Below are positions 57,489 through 64,000 of a DNA stretch of 64,000 bases, in pieces. Position numbers and translations under genes: made by a program. Position 1 is the stretch's first letter, and every line of letters starts with the position of its first letter. Origin of the DNA: Catellatospora citrea (GTDB lineage Bacteria > Actinomycetota > Actinomycetes > Mycobacteriales > Micromonosporaceae); contig NZ_RAPR01000001.1 of NCBI RefSeq assembly GCF_003610235.1, forward strand, positions 7,006,001 through 7,070,000. Direction: 5' to 3'. The notes beneath the pieces are model-generated. The model was not told where the DNA came from. It did not search any database and saw nothing but the letters and a program-made list of their open reading frames with translations.

Positions 57489-58757
57489 GTGAAAAGAAGG
57501 AAGATGCTGGCAGCGGTCGGTCTGGCGATGGCAGTCGCCCTGCCGCTGACCGCGTGCGGCTCCGGCGAAGACAACGCCGAGAGCGGCCCCGTCGAGCTGA
57601 CCGTCGCCGTGTGGAGCCTCGCCTCCACGCCGGAGTTCCAGACCCTGTTCGACGCCTTCCACAAGGCGAACCCGGACATCACCATCAAGCCCGTCGACAT
57701 CCTCGCCGCCGACTACCCGACCAAGGTCACCACGATGCTCGCCGGCGGCGACACCACCGACGTCATCACCATGAAGACGCTGGCCGACTACGTGCGCTTC
57801 GCCGGACGCGGGCAGCTCAAGGACATCACCTCGGCGGCGACGTCGACCGAGGGCGCCAAGCTCGCCGGGCTCGACCAGTACAAGCAGGACGGCGACAAGT
57901 ACTACGCGCTGCCGTACCGGCAGGACTTCTGGGTCCTGTACTACAACAAGAAGATGTTCGACGCCGCAAAGCAGCCCTACCCGACGAGCCTGACCTGGGA
58001 CCAGTACGTCGAGCTGGCCAAGAAGCTGACCACGGGCACCGGCGACAAGAAGGTCTACGGCGCCTACCAGCACACCTGGCGCTCGATCGTGCAGGCCATC
58101 TCCGCCGCGCAGACCGGCGGCGACCAGCTCGCCGGCGACTACAAGTTCTTCGCCGACCAGTACAAGACCGCGCTGGCACTGCAGGAGGCCGGGGCCACCC
58201 TCGACTTCGGCACCGCGGTCACCCAGAAGACCGGGTACGCCTCGATGTTCGAGTCGGGCAAGACCGCGATGCTGCCGATGGGCACCTGGTACATCGCCAA
58301 GGTGCTGTCGGAGAAGAAGAAGGGCACCACCGACGCCGACTGGGCCATCGCCCCGATGCCGCAGCGCCCCGGCGCGACCGGTGTCACCACCTTCGGGGCG
58401 CCGACCGCGTTCGCGGTCAACAAGAAGGCCAAGCACGCCGCCGCGGCGCAGAAGTTCGTCGAGTTCGCCAGCTCGCTGGAAGGCGCCAAGGCGATCACCG
58501 GCATCGGCGTGGTCCCGGCCTACCAGAGCGACGAGATCCGCCAGCAGTACTTCGCGCTGCCGGGCATGCCGACCGACGACCTGTCGAAGAAGGCCTTCAC
58601 CCCGGACAAGGTGAACCCCGAGATGCCGGTCAGCGACAAGACCGCGAAGATCGACACGATCCTCAACGAGGAACACCAGCTCATCATGACCAAGCAGAAG
58701 TCGCTCGACGACGCGATCAAGGAGATGGAGTCCCGCGTCAAGAACGAGGTCAACTGA
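57489..58757 (+). CDS. Sugar ABC transporter substrate-binding lipoprotein
   Basis: A 422-residue solute-binding protein. Signal MKRRKMLAAVGLAMAVALPL ends with lipobox LTAC. The mature protein is Lys/Asp-rich with typical family stretches (YKQDGDKYYALPYRQDFWVL, MLPMGTWYIAKVL). The GTG at 57489 follows AAGGAAG. It heads the transporter part of the uronide locus and likely captures an acidic oligosaccharide (inference from heparinase-like and DUF2264 neighbours). A strong hairpin directly behind it should allow higher expression than the permeases. Confidence 0.92.
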   Translation: MKRRKMLAAVGLAMAVALPLTACGSGEDNAESGPVELTVAVWSLASTPEFQTLFDAFHKANPDITIKPVDILAADYPTKVTTMLAGGDTTDVITMKTLADYVRFAGRGQLKDITSAATSTEGAKLAGLDQYKQDGDKYYALPYRQDFWVLYYNKKMFDAAKQPYPTSLTWDQYVELAKKLTTGTGDKKVYGAYQHTWRSIVQAISAAQTGGDQLAGDYKFFADQYKTALALQEAGATLDFGTAVTQKTGYASMFESGKTAMLPMGTWYIAKVLSEKKKGTTDADWAIAPMPQRPGATGVTTFGAPTAFAVNKKAKHAAAAQKFVEFASSLEGAKAITGIGVVPAYQSDEIRQQYFALPGMPTDDLSKKAFTPDKVNPEMPVSDKTAKIDTILNEEHQLIMTKQKSLDDAIKEMESRVKNEVN

Positions 58758-58764
58758 CGAAGGT

Positions 58765-58796
58765 ACGCGGGGACGGCCGCCCGGCCGTCCCCGCGT
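58765..58796 (+). terminator. Hairpin between binding protein and permeases
   Basis: A perfect 14-base-pair stem (58765-58778 with 58783-58796), 4-base loop, 7 bases after the stop and before the permease ribosome-binding site. Such elements usually protect or attenuate transcripts so that the binding protein exceeds the permeases. It also covers the alternative GTG at 58795. Confidence 0.75.
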
Positions 58797-58812
58797 GACC
58801 CGGGAGGACGAG

Positions 58813-59754
58813 ATGGCAGACCTGCTCACCGCGACGCCGGCGACCACGAGCGCCGCGCCTTCGCCGCGGGCGCGCGACAGACGGCGCGCCCGGCGCAACA
58901 CCCTCATCGGCTGGAGCTTCATCCTGCCGAACTTCCTCGGCTTCGTCGTGCTCACCCTCGTGCCGGTGCTGGCGGCGTTCGCCCTGTCGTTCATGGAGTG
59001 GGACTCCTACAACCCGCCCGAGTGGGTCGGCCTGGACAACTTCACGCGGCTGCTGAACGACGAATCCACCAAGATCGCGCTGCGCAACACGGCCTTCTAC
59101 GCCCTCGGCCACGTGCCGCTGACCATGCTCGCCGCGCTCGGCCTGGCACTGCTGCTCAACCGCAAGATCGCCGGTGTCGGCTTCTTCCGCGCCGCCGCGT
59201 TCTTCCCGTACATCACCTCGATGGTCGCCGTGGCCATCGTCTGGAACATGCTGTTCAACCCGGAGTTCGGGCCGGTCAACCAGTTCCTGCAGTTCGTCGG
59301 CGTCGACAGCCCACCGGGCTGGACCACCAGCACCACCTGGGCCATGCCCGCGGTCATCCTCACCAGCGTCTGGCGCGACATGGGCTACTACATGGTGCTG
59401 TTCCTGGCCGGGCTGCAGGCGATCCCGGTCGAGCAGTACGAGGCCGCCAAGGTCGACGGCGCGAGCACCTGGCAGCGCTTCCGCGCCGTCACCCTGCCCG
59501 GCCTGCGGCCGGTCACCTTCCTCGTGCTCGTCCTGCTGACCGTGCAGAGCTTCAAGGTGTTCGACCTGATCGTCGTCATGACCGACGGCGGGCCCGGCCG
59601 GGCCACGCTCGTGCTGTCCCAGCAGATCTACCGCCGCGGCATCATCGAGGGCGAGTTCGGCTACGCCTCGGCGATCTCGCTGGTGCTGTTCCTGCTCGTG
59701 CTGGTCTTCACCCTCGTCCAGTTCTGGTTCAACAACCGCCAGGAGCGCCGATGA
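58813..59754 (+). CDS. Sugar ABC transporter permease, MalF type
   Basis: A 313-residue, six-helix permease with EAA loop YEAAKVDGASTWQRFRAVTL (about residues 211-230) and the family N-terminal FILPNFLGFVVLTLVPVLAA. ATG 58813 is preferred because GGGAGG (58802-58807) is well placed; the GTG at 58795 lies in the hairpin. Coupled by a 4-base overlap to the second permease. Confidence 0.92.
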   Translation: MADLLTATPATTSAAPSPRARDRRRARRNTLIGWSFILPNFLGFVVLTLVPVLAAFALSFMEWDSYNPPEWVGLDNFTRLLNDESTKIALRNTAFYALGHVPLTMLAALGLALLLNRKIAGVGFFRAAAFFPYITSMVAVAIVWNMLFNPEFGPVNQFLQFVGVDSPPGWTTSTTWAMPAVILTSVWRDMGYYMVLFLAGLQAIPVEQYEAAKVDGASTWQRFRAVTLPGLRPVTFLVLVLLTVQSFKVFDLIVVMTDGGPGRATLVLSQQIYRRGIIEGEFGYASAISLVLFLLVLVFTLVQFWFNNRQERR

Positions 59755-60614
59755 CCACCGCAGACACGGCCGCCGCCCCGCGCGCACGCGGCCCGCTCGC
59801 CCTGGCCCGACGGGTCGTCCTGTACGTGGTGCTGGCCGCGGCCGCGCTGCTGATCCTGGTCCCGTTCCTGTGGATGGTCAGCGCCTCGCTCAAACGCAAC
59901 AACGACGTCTTCACGATCCCGATCCAGTGGATCCCCCAGGACTTCCAGTGGGGCAACTTCACCGAGATCTGGACCCGGGTGCCGCTGGCGACCTACCTCG
60001 GCAACACCGTGTACCTCAGCCTCGTCATCACGTTCCTGCAGGTGCTGACCGGCAGCTTCGCCGCGTACGGGTTCGCCAAGGTCCGCTTCCGCGGGCGCGA
60101 CACGCTGTTCATGCTGTACATCGCAACCATCGCCGTGCCCTGGCAGGCGTACATGATCCCGCAGTACATCATGATGCAGAAGGCCGAGCTGACCGACACC
60201 TTCTGGTCGCTGATCCTGCTGCAGGCGTTCGGCGCCTTCGGCGTCTTCCTGATGCGCCAGTACTACCTGACCATCCCGGACGAGCTGTGCGAAGCGGCCC
60301 GCGTCGACGGCCTCAGCGAGTACGGCATCTGGGCGCGCATCATGCTGCCGCTGTCGAAACCGGCGCTGGCGAGCCTGGCCCTGCTCACCTTCGTCAACAC
60401 CTGGAACGACTACATGGGGCCGTTCATCTACCTGACCAGCAACGACCTGTGGACGATCCAGCTCGGTCTGCGCTCGTTCGTGGGCCAGTACGACGCCGAC
60501 TACGCGATGATGATGACGGGTTCGGTGCTGTCCGTCCTGCCCATCATGATCATCTTCCTGCTCGGCCAGCGCCACTTCATCCAGGGCGTCGCCTCCTCCG
60601 GCATGAAGGGATGA
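59751..60614 (+). CDS. Sugar ABC transporter permease, MalG type
   Basis: A 287-residue, six-helix permease with EAA loop CEAARVDGLSEYGIWARIML (about residues 183-202), FVNTWNDYMGPFIYLTS and the ending RHFIQGVASSGMKG. ATG 59751 overlaps the preceding stop. No ATPase gene is in the cluster. Confidence 0.93.
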   Translation: MTTADTAAAPRARGPLALARRVVLYVVLAAAALLILVPFLWMVSASLKRNNDVFTIPIQWIPQDFQWGNFTEIWTRVPLATYLGNTVYLSLVITFLQVLTGSFAAYGFAKVRFRGRDTLFMLYIATIAVPWQAYMIPQYIMMQKAELTDTFWSLILLQAFGAFGVFLMRQYYLTIPDELCEAARVDGLSEYGIWARIMLPLSKPALASLALLTFVNTWNDYMGPFIYLTSNDLWTIQLGLRSFVGQYDADYAMMMTGSVLSVLPIMIIFLLGQRHFIQGVASSGMKG

Positions 60615-60620
60615 GCTGAC

Positions 60621-61256
60621 ATGCGACTGCTCGCCCGGCTGCCCTACGACACCGTCTTCGGCACCGTGTACGCCGGGCTGAAGATCAACCTCTGCCTGGT
60701 CGCCGCCTGCCTGCCCCTGCTCGCGGCACTCGCCGTCAGCGGCAGCCCCCTGCCGGCCTGGCCGTTCTTCACCGCACTGGCAGTGGTCTGCGGCCCGGCC
60801 GCCGCCGCCGCGTTCGCCGCGTTCCGCGGCCTGTCCGAGGGCGAGCACCGCGTCGGCCGGACCTTCTGGACCGCGTACCGGAACGCGTTCGGCCGGGCGC
60901 TGGCCGTCGCCGCCGCCGCGGCCGCCGCCGTGATCGTGCTCGCCGTCGACTTCCAGCTCGCCCTCGGCGGCCCGTTCGGCGCGGTCACCCCGCTGCTCGC
61001 GCTGCTCATCGCGCTCGTCGCCGCCACCGCCACCGCGCTGCTGGCCGCAGGCGCCAAGCTGACCTGGAAGACGACACTGGCCTGCGCCTACCTGTCGCTC
61101 CGCTACTGGTACCTCAGCCTGGTCAACCTCGCGATCCTGGGCATCCTGGCCGCCGCGGTCGTCGCCAAGCCGGCGGTCGGGCTGTTCCTGCTGCCCGCCC
61201 CCGCCCTCTATGCCGTCTGGGCCAACGCCCGCCACCTCACCGCCGCCCTCCGATAG
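60621..61256 (+). CDS. DUF624 / YesL-like membrane protein
   Basis: A 211-residue protein with five to six hydrophobic helices, starting VFGTVYAGLKINLCLVAACLPLL and containing FRGLSEGEHRVGRTFWTAYR. This matches the DUF624/YesL family, found in Bacillus rhamnogalacturonan loci and many Gram-positive sugar loci. Molecular role unknown, perhaps aiding transporter assembly or sensing. It follows the permease by 6 bases and ends the operon. Confidence 0.85.
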   Translation: MRLLARLPYDTVFGTVYAGLKINLCLVAACLPLLAALAVSGSPLPAWPFFTALAVVCGPAAAAAFAAFRGLSEGEHRVGRTFWTAYRNAFGRALAVAAAAAAAVIVLAVDFQLALGGPFGAVTPLLALLIALVAATATALLAAGAKLTWKTTLACAYLSLRYWYLSLVNLAILGILAAAVVAKPAVGLFLLPAPALYAVWANARHLTAALR

Positions 61257-61343
61257 CGCAAAGCAAGGGCACCGTCACCACGCACAGCGTCACAGAAGCT
61301 GCCCTTCCAACCTCCAGGCGGTGAAGGCGCCCCGCCTCCACCC

Positions 61344-61436
61344 GAAGATCGTGACGATCTTGCGCGAACTGTTGCCGTTTTGCCCGTTTGGGGTGTGTCG
61401 TACCCGCAGGCCACGCAAGATCGTCGCGATCTTGCG
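61344..61436 (+). repeat. Dispersed intergenic palindromic repeat, copy B
   Basis: About 93 bases homologous to copy A (51139-51223) in reverse orientation: GATCGTGACGATCTTGCGCG at the left, CTGTTGCC and TTGCCC blocks, TGTCGTACCC in the middle, and at the right a 12-base-arm hairpin CACGCAAGATCG-TCG-CGATCTTGCGTG (61412-61438). It lies between convergent genes in 61257-61498, which otherwise hold nothing, so it may serve as a terminator. Confidence 0.75.
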
Positions 61437-61498
61437 TGTTGGGAGAGGGCGCGGCGGTCGGTCGAGGGGGCGCTGGGGGCAGGGGGAGTCGGGTTGGT

Positions 61499-62155
61499 TT
61501 AGGTCTCTGGGTTTGAGCGTAGGTAGGCGAGCACGGCCAGGACTCGCCGGTTCGTGTCATCGTCGGGCGGCAGCCCGAGCTTGGCGAGGATGTTGCCGAC
61601 GTGCTTGCCCACGGCCGCCTCGGTGATCGTGAGCCGCCGGGCGATGGCGGCGTTGGAGTGGCCCTCGGCGACCAGCGCCAGCACCTCGTACTCGCGCGCG
61701 GACAGCTCGGCTACCGGGTCGCGGCGGTGGGCCAGCAGCCGCCGCACCACGTCGGGGTCGATGACGGTGCCGCCGTTGACGACGGCCCGCAGCGCCCCGA
61801 CGAAGTCGGCGATGTCGACGACCCGGTCCTTGAGCAGGTAGCCGACCCGCCGCCCGTCGCCACTGTCGAGCAGCCGCGCCGCGTACTCGGCCTGCACGTA
61901 CTGGCTGAGCACGACGACAGCCCGGCCCGGGTCCGTGGCGCGCAGCGCCAGCGCGGCGCGCAGCCCCTCGTCGGTGAAGCTCGGCGGCATCCGGATGTCG
62001 GTGATCACGAGATCCGGATCTTCGGCGGCCACGGCGTCGAGCAGCGCGGCCGCGTCACCGACCGCGGCCACCACGGTGAACTCGAAGCGTTGCAGGACTC
62101 CGGCGAGGCCTTCGCGCAGCAGCACGCCGTCCTCGGCCAGCACGACCCTGGTCAC
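61499..62155 (-). CDS. NarL-type response regulator
   Basis: A 218-residue regulator: receiver with [14 protein letters not shown], Asp in [16 protein letters not shown], Lys in [11 protein letters not shown]-terminal LuxR HTH ([39 protein letters not shown]). GTG 62155 overlaps the kinase stop by 4 bases. Target genes unknown. Confidence 0.92.
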   Translation of the reverse strand: MTRVVLAEDGVLLREGLAGVLQRFEFTVVAAVGDAAALLDAVAAEDPDLVITDIRMPPSFTDEGLRAALALRATDPGRAVVVLSQYVQAEYAARLLDSGDGRRVGYLLKDRVVDIADFVGALRAVVNGGTVIDPDVVRRLLAHRRDPVAELSAREYEVLALVAEGHSNAAIARRLTITEAAVGKHVGNILAKLGLPPDDDTNRRVLAVLAYLRSNPET

Positions 62156-63483
62156 GGCAGGCACGGCAGCTCCACGCGGACGAGCGTAGGCCCTCCGGCC
62201 GGGCTGGACAGCAGCAGTCGCCCGCCCACCGCCGCGACCCGGTCGGCGAGCCCGGTCAGGCCCGTGCCACGAGCCGGGTCGGCGCCACCGCGGCCCTCGT
62301 CGCGGACCTCGACGACCAGCGTGTCGCCCTGGCGTGCGAGCCGGACCGCCGCCGACGCGGGCCCGGCGTGCTTGGCGACGTTGCCCAACGCCTCCGAGGC
62401 GGCGAAGTACGCGGTGTTCTCCACCCGCGACGGGTAGCGGTCGGCGACCCCGGGTTCGACGGTCACCGCGACGGCGAGCGGGCTGCGGGCGGCCAGGTCG
62501 CGCAGCGCGGCGGGCAGGCCGAGGTCGGCCAGCGTCTGCGGGCTGATGCCGTGCACGAGGTCGCGTAGCAGCACCATCAGGTCCTTGGCCTCGGCGTGCG
62601 CGCGGTCGAGGGCCGCCGCGGCGGGGCTGTCGTCGGGCAGATCGAGCCGGGCGACGCCCAGTTGCAGGGTCATGCTGGTGAGCCGGTGCTGCGCGCCGTC
62701 GTGCAGGTCGCGCTCGATGCGGCGGCGTTCGGCGTCGAACGCGTCGACGAGCCGGGTCCGCGACCGGGCCACCTCCCTCAGTTCGGCCTGGCCGCCGCCG
62801 CCGAGCAGCGCCCGCGCGGTGGCGGCGTGACCGGCCGCGAGCAGCCCGGTCAGGTAGGCCAGCGGTGGCAACAGGGCCAGGCCCAACAGTACGTACGGGA
62901 ACGCCTGCGCCGGGGTGGTGAGCTGCCACGGACCGAGGGTGATCGCATCGGCGACCCCGGCGAGGTCCTTGCCGTCCTTGACCACCAGCAGCGGGCTGAT
63001 GATCAGGATCCCGACGAAGAACACGGCGAACGCCAGCGTGGCGTATGCGAGCGGCGCGACCGTCGCCAGCAGCACGAGGAACAGCAGCTCACGCCACGCG
63101 GCGGGCGCGGCGTAGCGGTCGGCGAGCCAGGACGCCACGGTGCCGTTGCGGGGCCCGTGGTCGACGGGGCGTGAGTCGACGATGCCCAGGCGGCGGCGTT
63201 CCAACGCGGCGAACGGGGCCGCCAGCAGTGTGCCGAACATGGCGAGCCCGACTATCGCGAGCCCGGACACCAGCACCAGCGGTGCGGTGCGTAACCCGCC
63301 CTCGGCGAGCTGCACGAGCATGCCGGCCCACGGCAGCGTGATCGGCGACAGCAGCAGCGCGGCGACCCCGATGACGGGCAGCGCGGTCAGTACGGACAGC
63401 AGAGCGCGCCAGGGCCACTCCGAGAGCAGGTAGCGCGGTGAGGCGATTGCGGCGAGGACGTGACGTGGCTGCTCAGAGGGCAT
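62152..63483 (-). CDS. Sensor histidine kinase, HisKA_3 type, with putative sensor domain
   Basis: A 443-residue kinase. The first 240 residues hold about six hydrophobic helices around a conserved sensor-like region ([40 protein letters not shown]). The phosphoacceptor is in [20 protein letters not shown], followed by [18 protein letters not shown] and [18 protein letters not shown] of the ATPase domain. This layout is typical of actinomycete LiaS/DesK-like kinases with membrane-stress inputs. Partner of the overlapping NarL gene. Confidence 0.92.
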   Translation of the reverse strand: MPSEQPRHVLAAIASPRYLLSEWPWRALLSVLTALPVIGVAALLLSPITLPWAGMLVQLAEGGLRTAPLVLVSGLAIVGLAMFGTLLAAPFAALERRRLGIVDSRPVDHGPRNGTVASWLADRYAAPAAWRELLFLVLLATVAPLAYATLAFAVFFVGILIISPLLVVKDGKDLAGVADAITLGPWQLTTPAQAFPYVLLGLALLPPLAYLTGLLAAGHAATARALLGGGGQAELREVARSRTRLVDAFDAERRRIERDLHDGAQHRLTSMTLQLGVARLDLPDDSPAAAALDRAHAEAKDLMVLLRDLVHGISPQTLADLGLPAALRDLAARSPLAVAVTVEPGVADRYPSRVENTAYFAASEALGNVAKHAGPASAAVRLARQGDTLVVEVRDEGRGGADPARGTGLTGLADRVAAVGGRLLLSSPAGGPTLVRVELPCLP

Positions 63484-63579
63484 GTGGACACGCTAGCCAG
63501 CGCGGGCGGCCCGGCCCAGCCGCCCAGGGGGCGGATCCGGGGTAGTGCCAGCCATACCCGGGGCGCCCGCCGGGACACG

Positions 63580-64000
63580 TCACAGCAGGCCGCGGGACAT
63601 CGCGGTGGTCACCGCGGCGGTGCGGTCGGACACGTCGAGTTTGGCGAACGCGCGCAGCAGGTGCGTCTTCACCGTGGCCTCGCTGATGTGCAGCCGGCGG
63701 CCGATGTCGGCGTTGGTGCTGCCCTGCGCGACGAGCCCGAGAACCTCGACCTCGCGCGCCGACAGCTGCTGCTGCGCGGGGCCGCCGCGGACCTGCCGGA
63801 TCAGCCGTCCGGCGACCGACGGCGCGAGCACCGTCTCGCCGCGGCTGGCCGCGCGCACCGCGGCGGTCAGCTCGGCCCGGGTGGCGTCCTTGAGCAGGTA
63901 GCCGGCCGCGCCGGCCTCCACCGCGCGCAGGATGTCCGCGTCGGTGTCGTAGGTGGTGAGCACGACCACGTGCGTGTCACGCAGCTCGGCCAGGATCTGC
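63580..64000 (-). CDS. NarL-type response regulator, N-terminus beyond window
   Basis: The last 140 residues are visible, beginning in the receiver domain (LAELRDTHVVVLTTYDTDAD, GYLLKDATRAE) and ending with a complete LuxR HTH (LSAREVEVLGLVAQGSTNAD, HISEATVKTHLLRAFAKLDV). The phosphoacceptor Asp lies outside the window. It precedes the kinase gene on the same strand with a 96-base gap; its own kinase is probably upstream, beyond the edge. Confidence 0.9.
   Translation of the reverse strand, partial: QILAELRDTHVVVLTTYDTDADILRAVEAGAAGYLLKDATRAELTAAVRAASRGETVLAPSVAGRLIRQVRGGPAQQQLSAREVEVLGLVAQGSTNADIGRRLHISEATVKTHLLRAFAKLDVSDRTAAVTTAMSRGLL

Noticed and set aside
58795..58812. GTG at 58795 as permease start
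   Set aside because: It is inside a 14-base-pair hairpin, and ATG 58813 has a proper GGGAGG site.
1..64000. CRISPR arrays, tRNA, rRNA and riboswitches
   Set aside because: No regularly spaced repeats, cloverleaf-like sequences or known riboswitch cores were seen on either strand by reading; a covariance-model search would settle it.

Overview
The window is very G+C-rich, with dense overlapping genes, many GTG starts, several predicted leaderless promoters, and PadR, LuxR, SigE-type and DUF5753 regulators. All of this points to a filamentous actinomycete. Micromonosporaceae is my best guess (inference only; no rRNA or housekeeping marker is present). I see no tRNA, rRNA, CRISPR array, integrase or transposase.

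Layout. 1-1.6 kb: a MerR regulator and a membrane protein cut off by the window edge. 1.6-12.9 kb: a galactose regulon. Seven tightly overlapping minus-strand genes (SDR dehydrogenase, GntR regulator, galactonate dehydratase, mutarotase-like protein, KDPGal aldolase, PfkB kinase, SMP-30 lactonase) diverge from a plus-strand sugar ABC transporter plus GH36 alpha-galactosidase. Together they spell import of an alpha-galactoside, release of galactose and its oxidation to pyruvate and glyceraldehyde 3-phosphate (De Ley-Doudoroff route). 13.1-19.8 kb: a PadR/HAAS pair, a DUF6879/DUF5753 HTH module with small proteins, a truncated methyltransferase remnant, and a PadR/acyl-CoA dehydrogenase operon. 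19.8-31.4 kb: mixed genes, including a STAND-like ATPase regulator, an FAD oxidoreductase coupled to a membrane-anchored NNMT/PNMT-type methyltransferase, a sigma factor fused to a membrane segment and exported domain, a methyltransferase, an orphan 627-residue protein and a class C beta-lactamase-like lipoprotein.

31.6-40.0 kb: an Ini-like envelope-stress locus. A LuxR ATPase and a degenerate Hsp70 on the minus strand diverge from an IniB-like protein and two dynamin-like GTPases. 40.0-47.6 kb: a two-component system, DUF6223 and thioredoxin-like membrane proteins, a second PadR/HAAS pair, a VOC protein, a secreted GH5 mannanase with CBM2 and an M23 peptidase. 47.6-51.2 kb: a type-B carboxylesterase and an amine oxidase fused to a cyclic-nucleotide-binding domain.

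51.2-61.3 kb: a second polysaccharide locus. A heparinase II/III-like protein and a DeoR-HTH/LacI-sensor hybrid regulator diverge from a 2-hydroxyacid dehydrogenase, a DUF2264 protein, an ABC transporter and a DUF624 protein. A repeated decamer lies in the shared promoter. 61.5-64 kb: a NarL-type two-component pair and a further truncated response regulator. Two copies of a dispersed palindromic repeat sit at 51.1 and 61.3 kb, bracketing the polysaccharide locus. Neither ABC transporter has its own ATPase, so both presumably borrow a shared MsiK-type ATPase from elsewhere.
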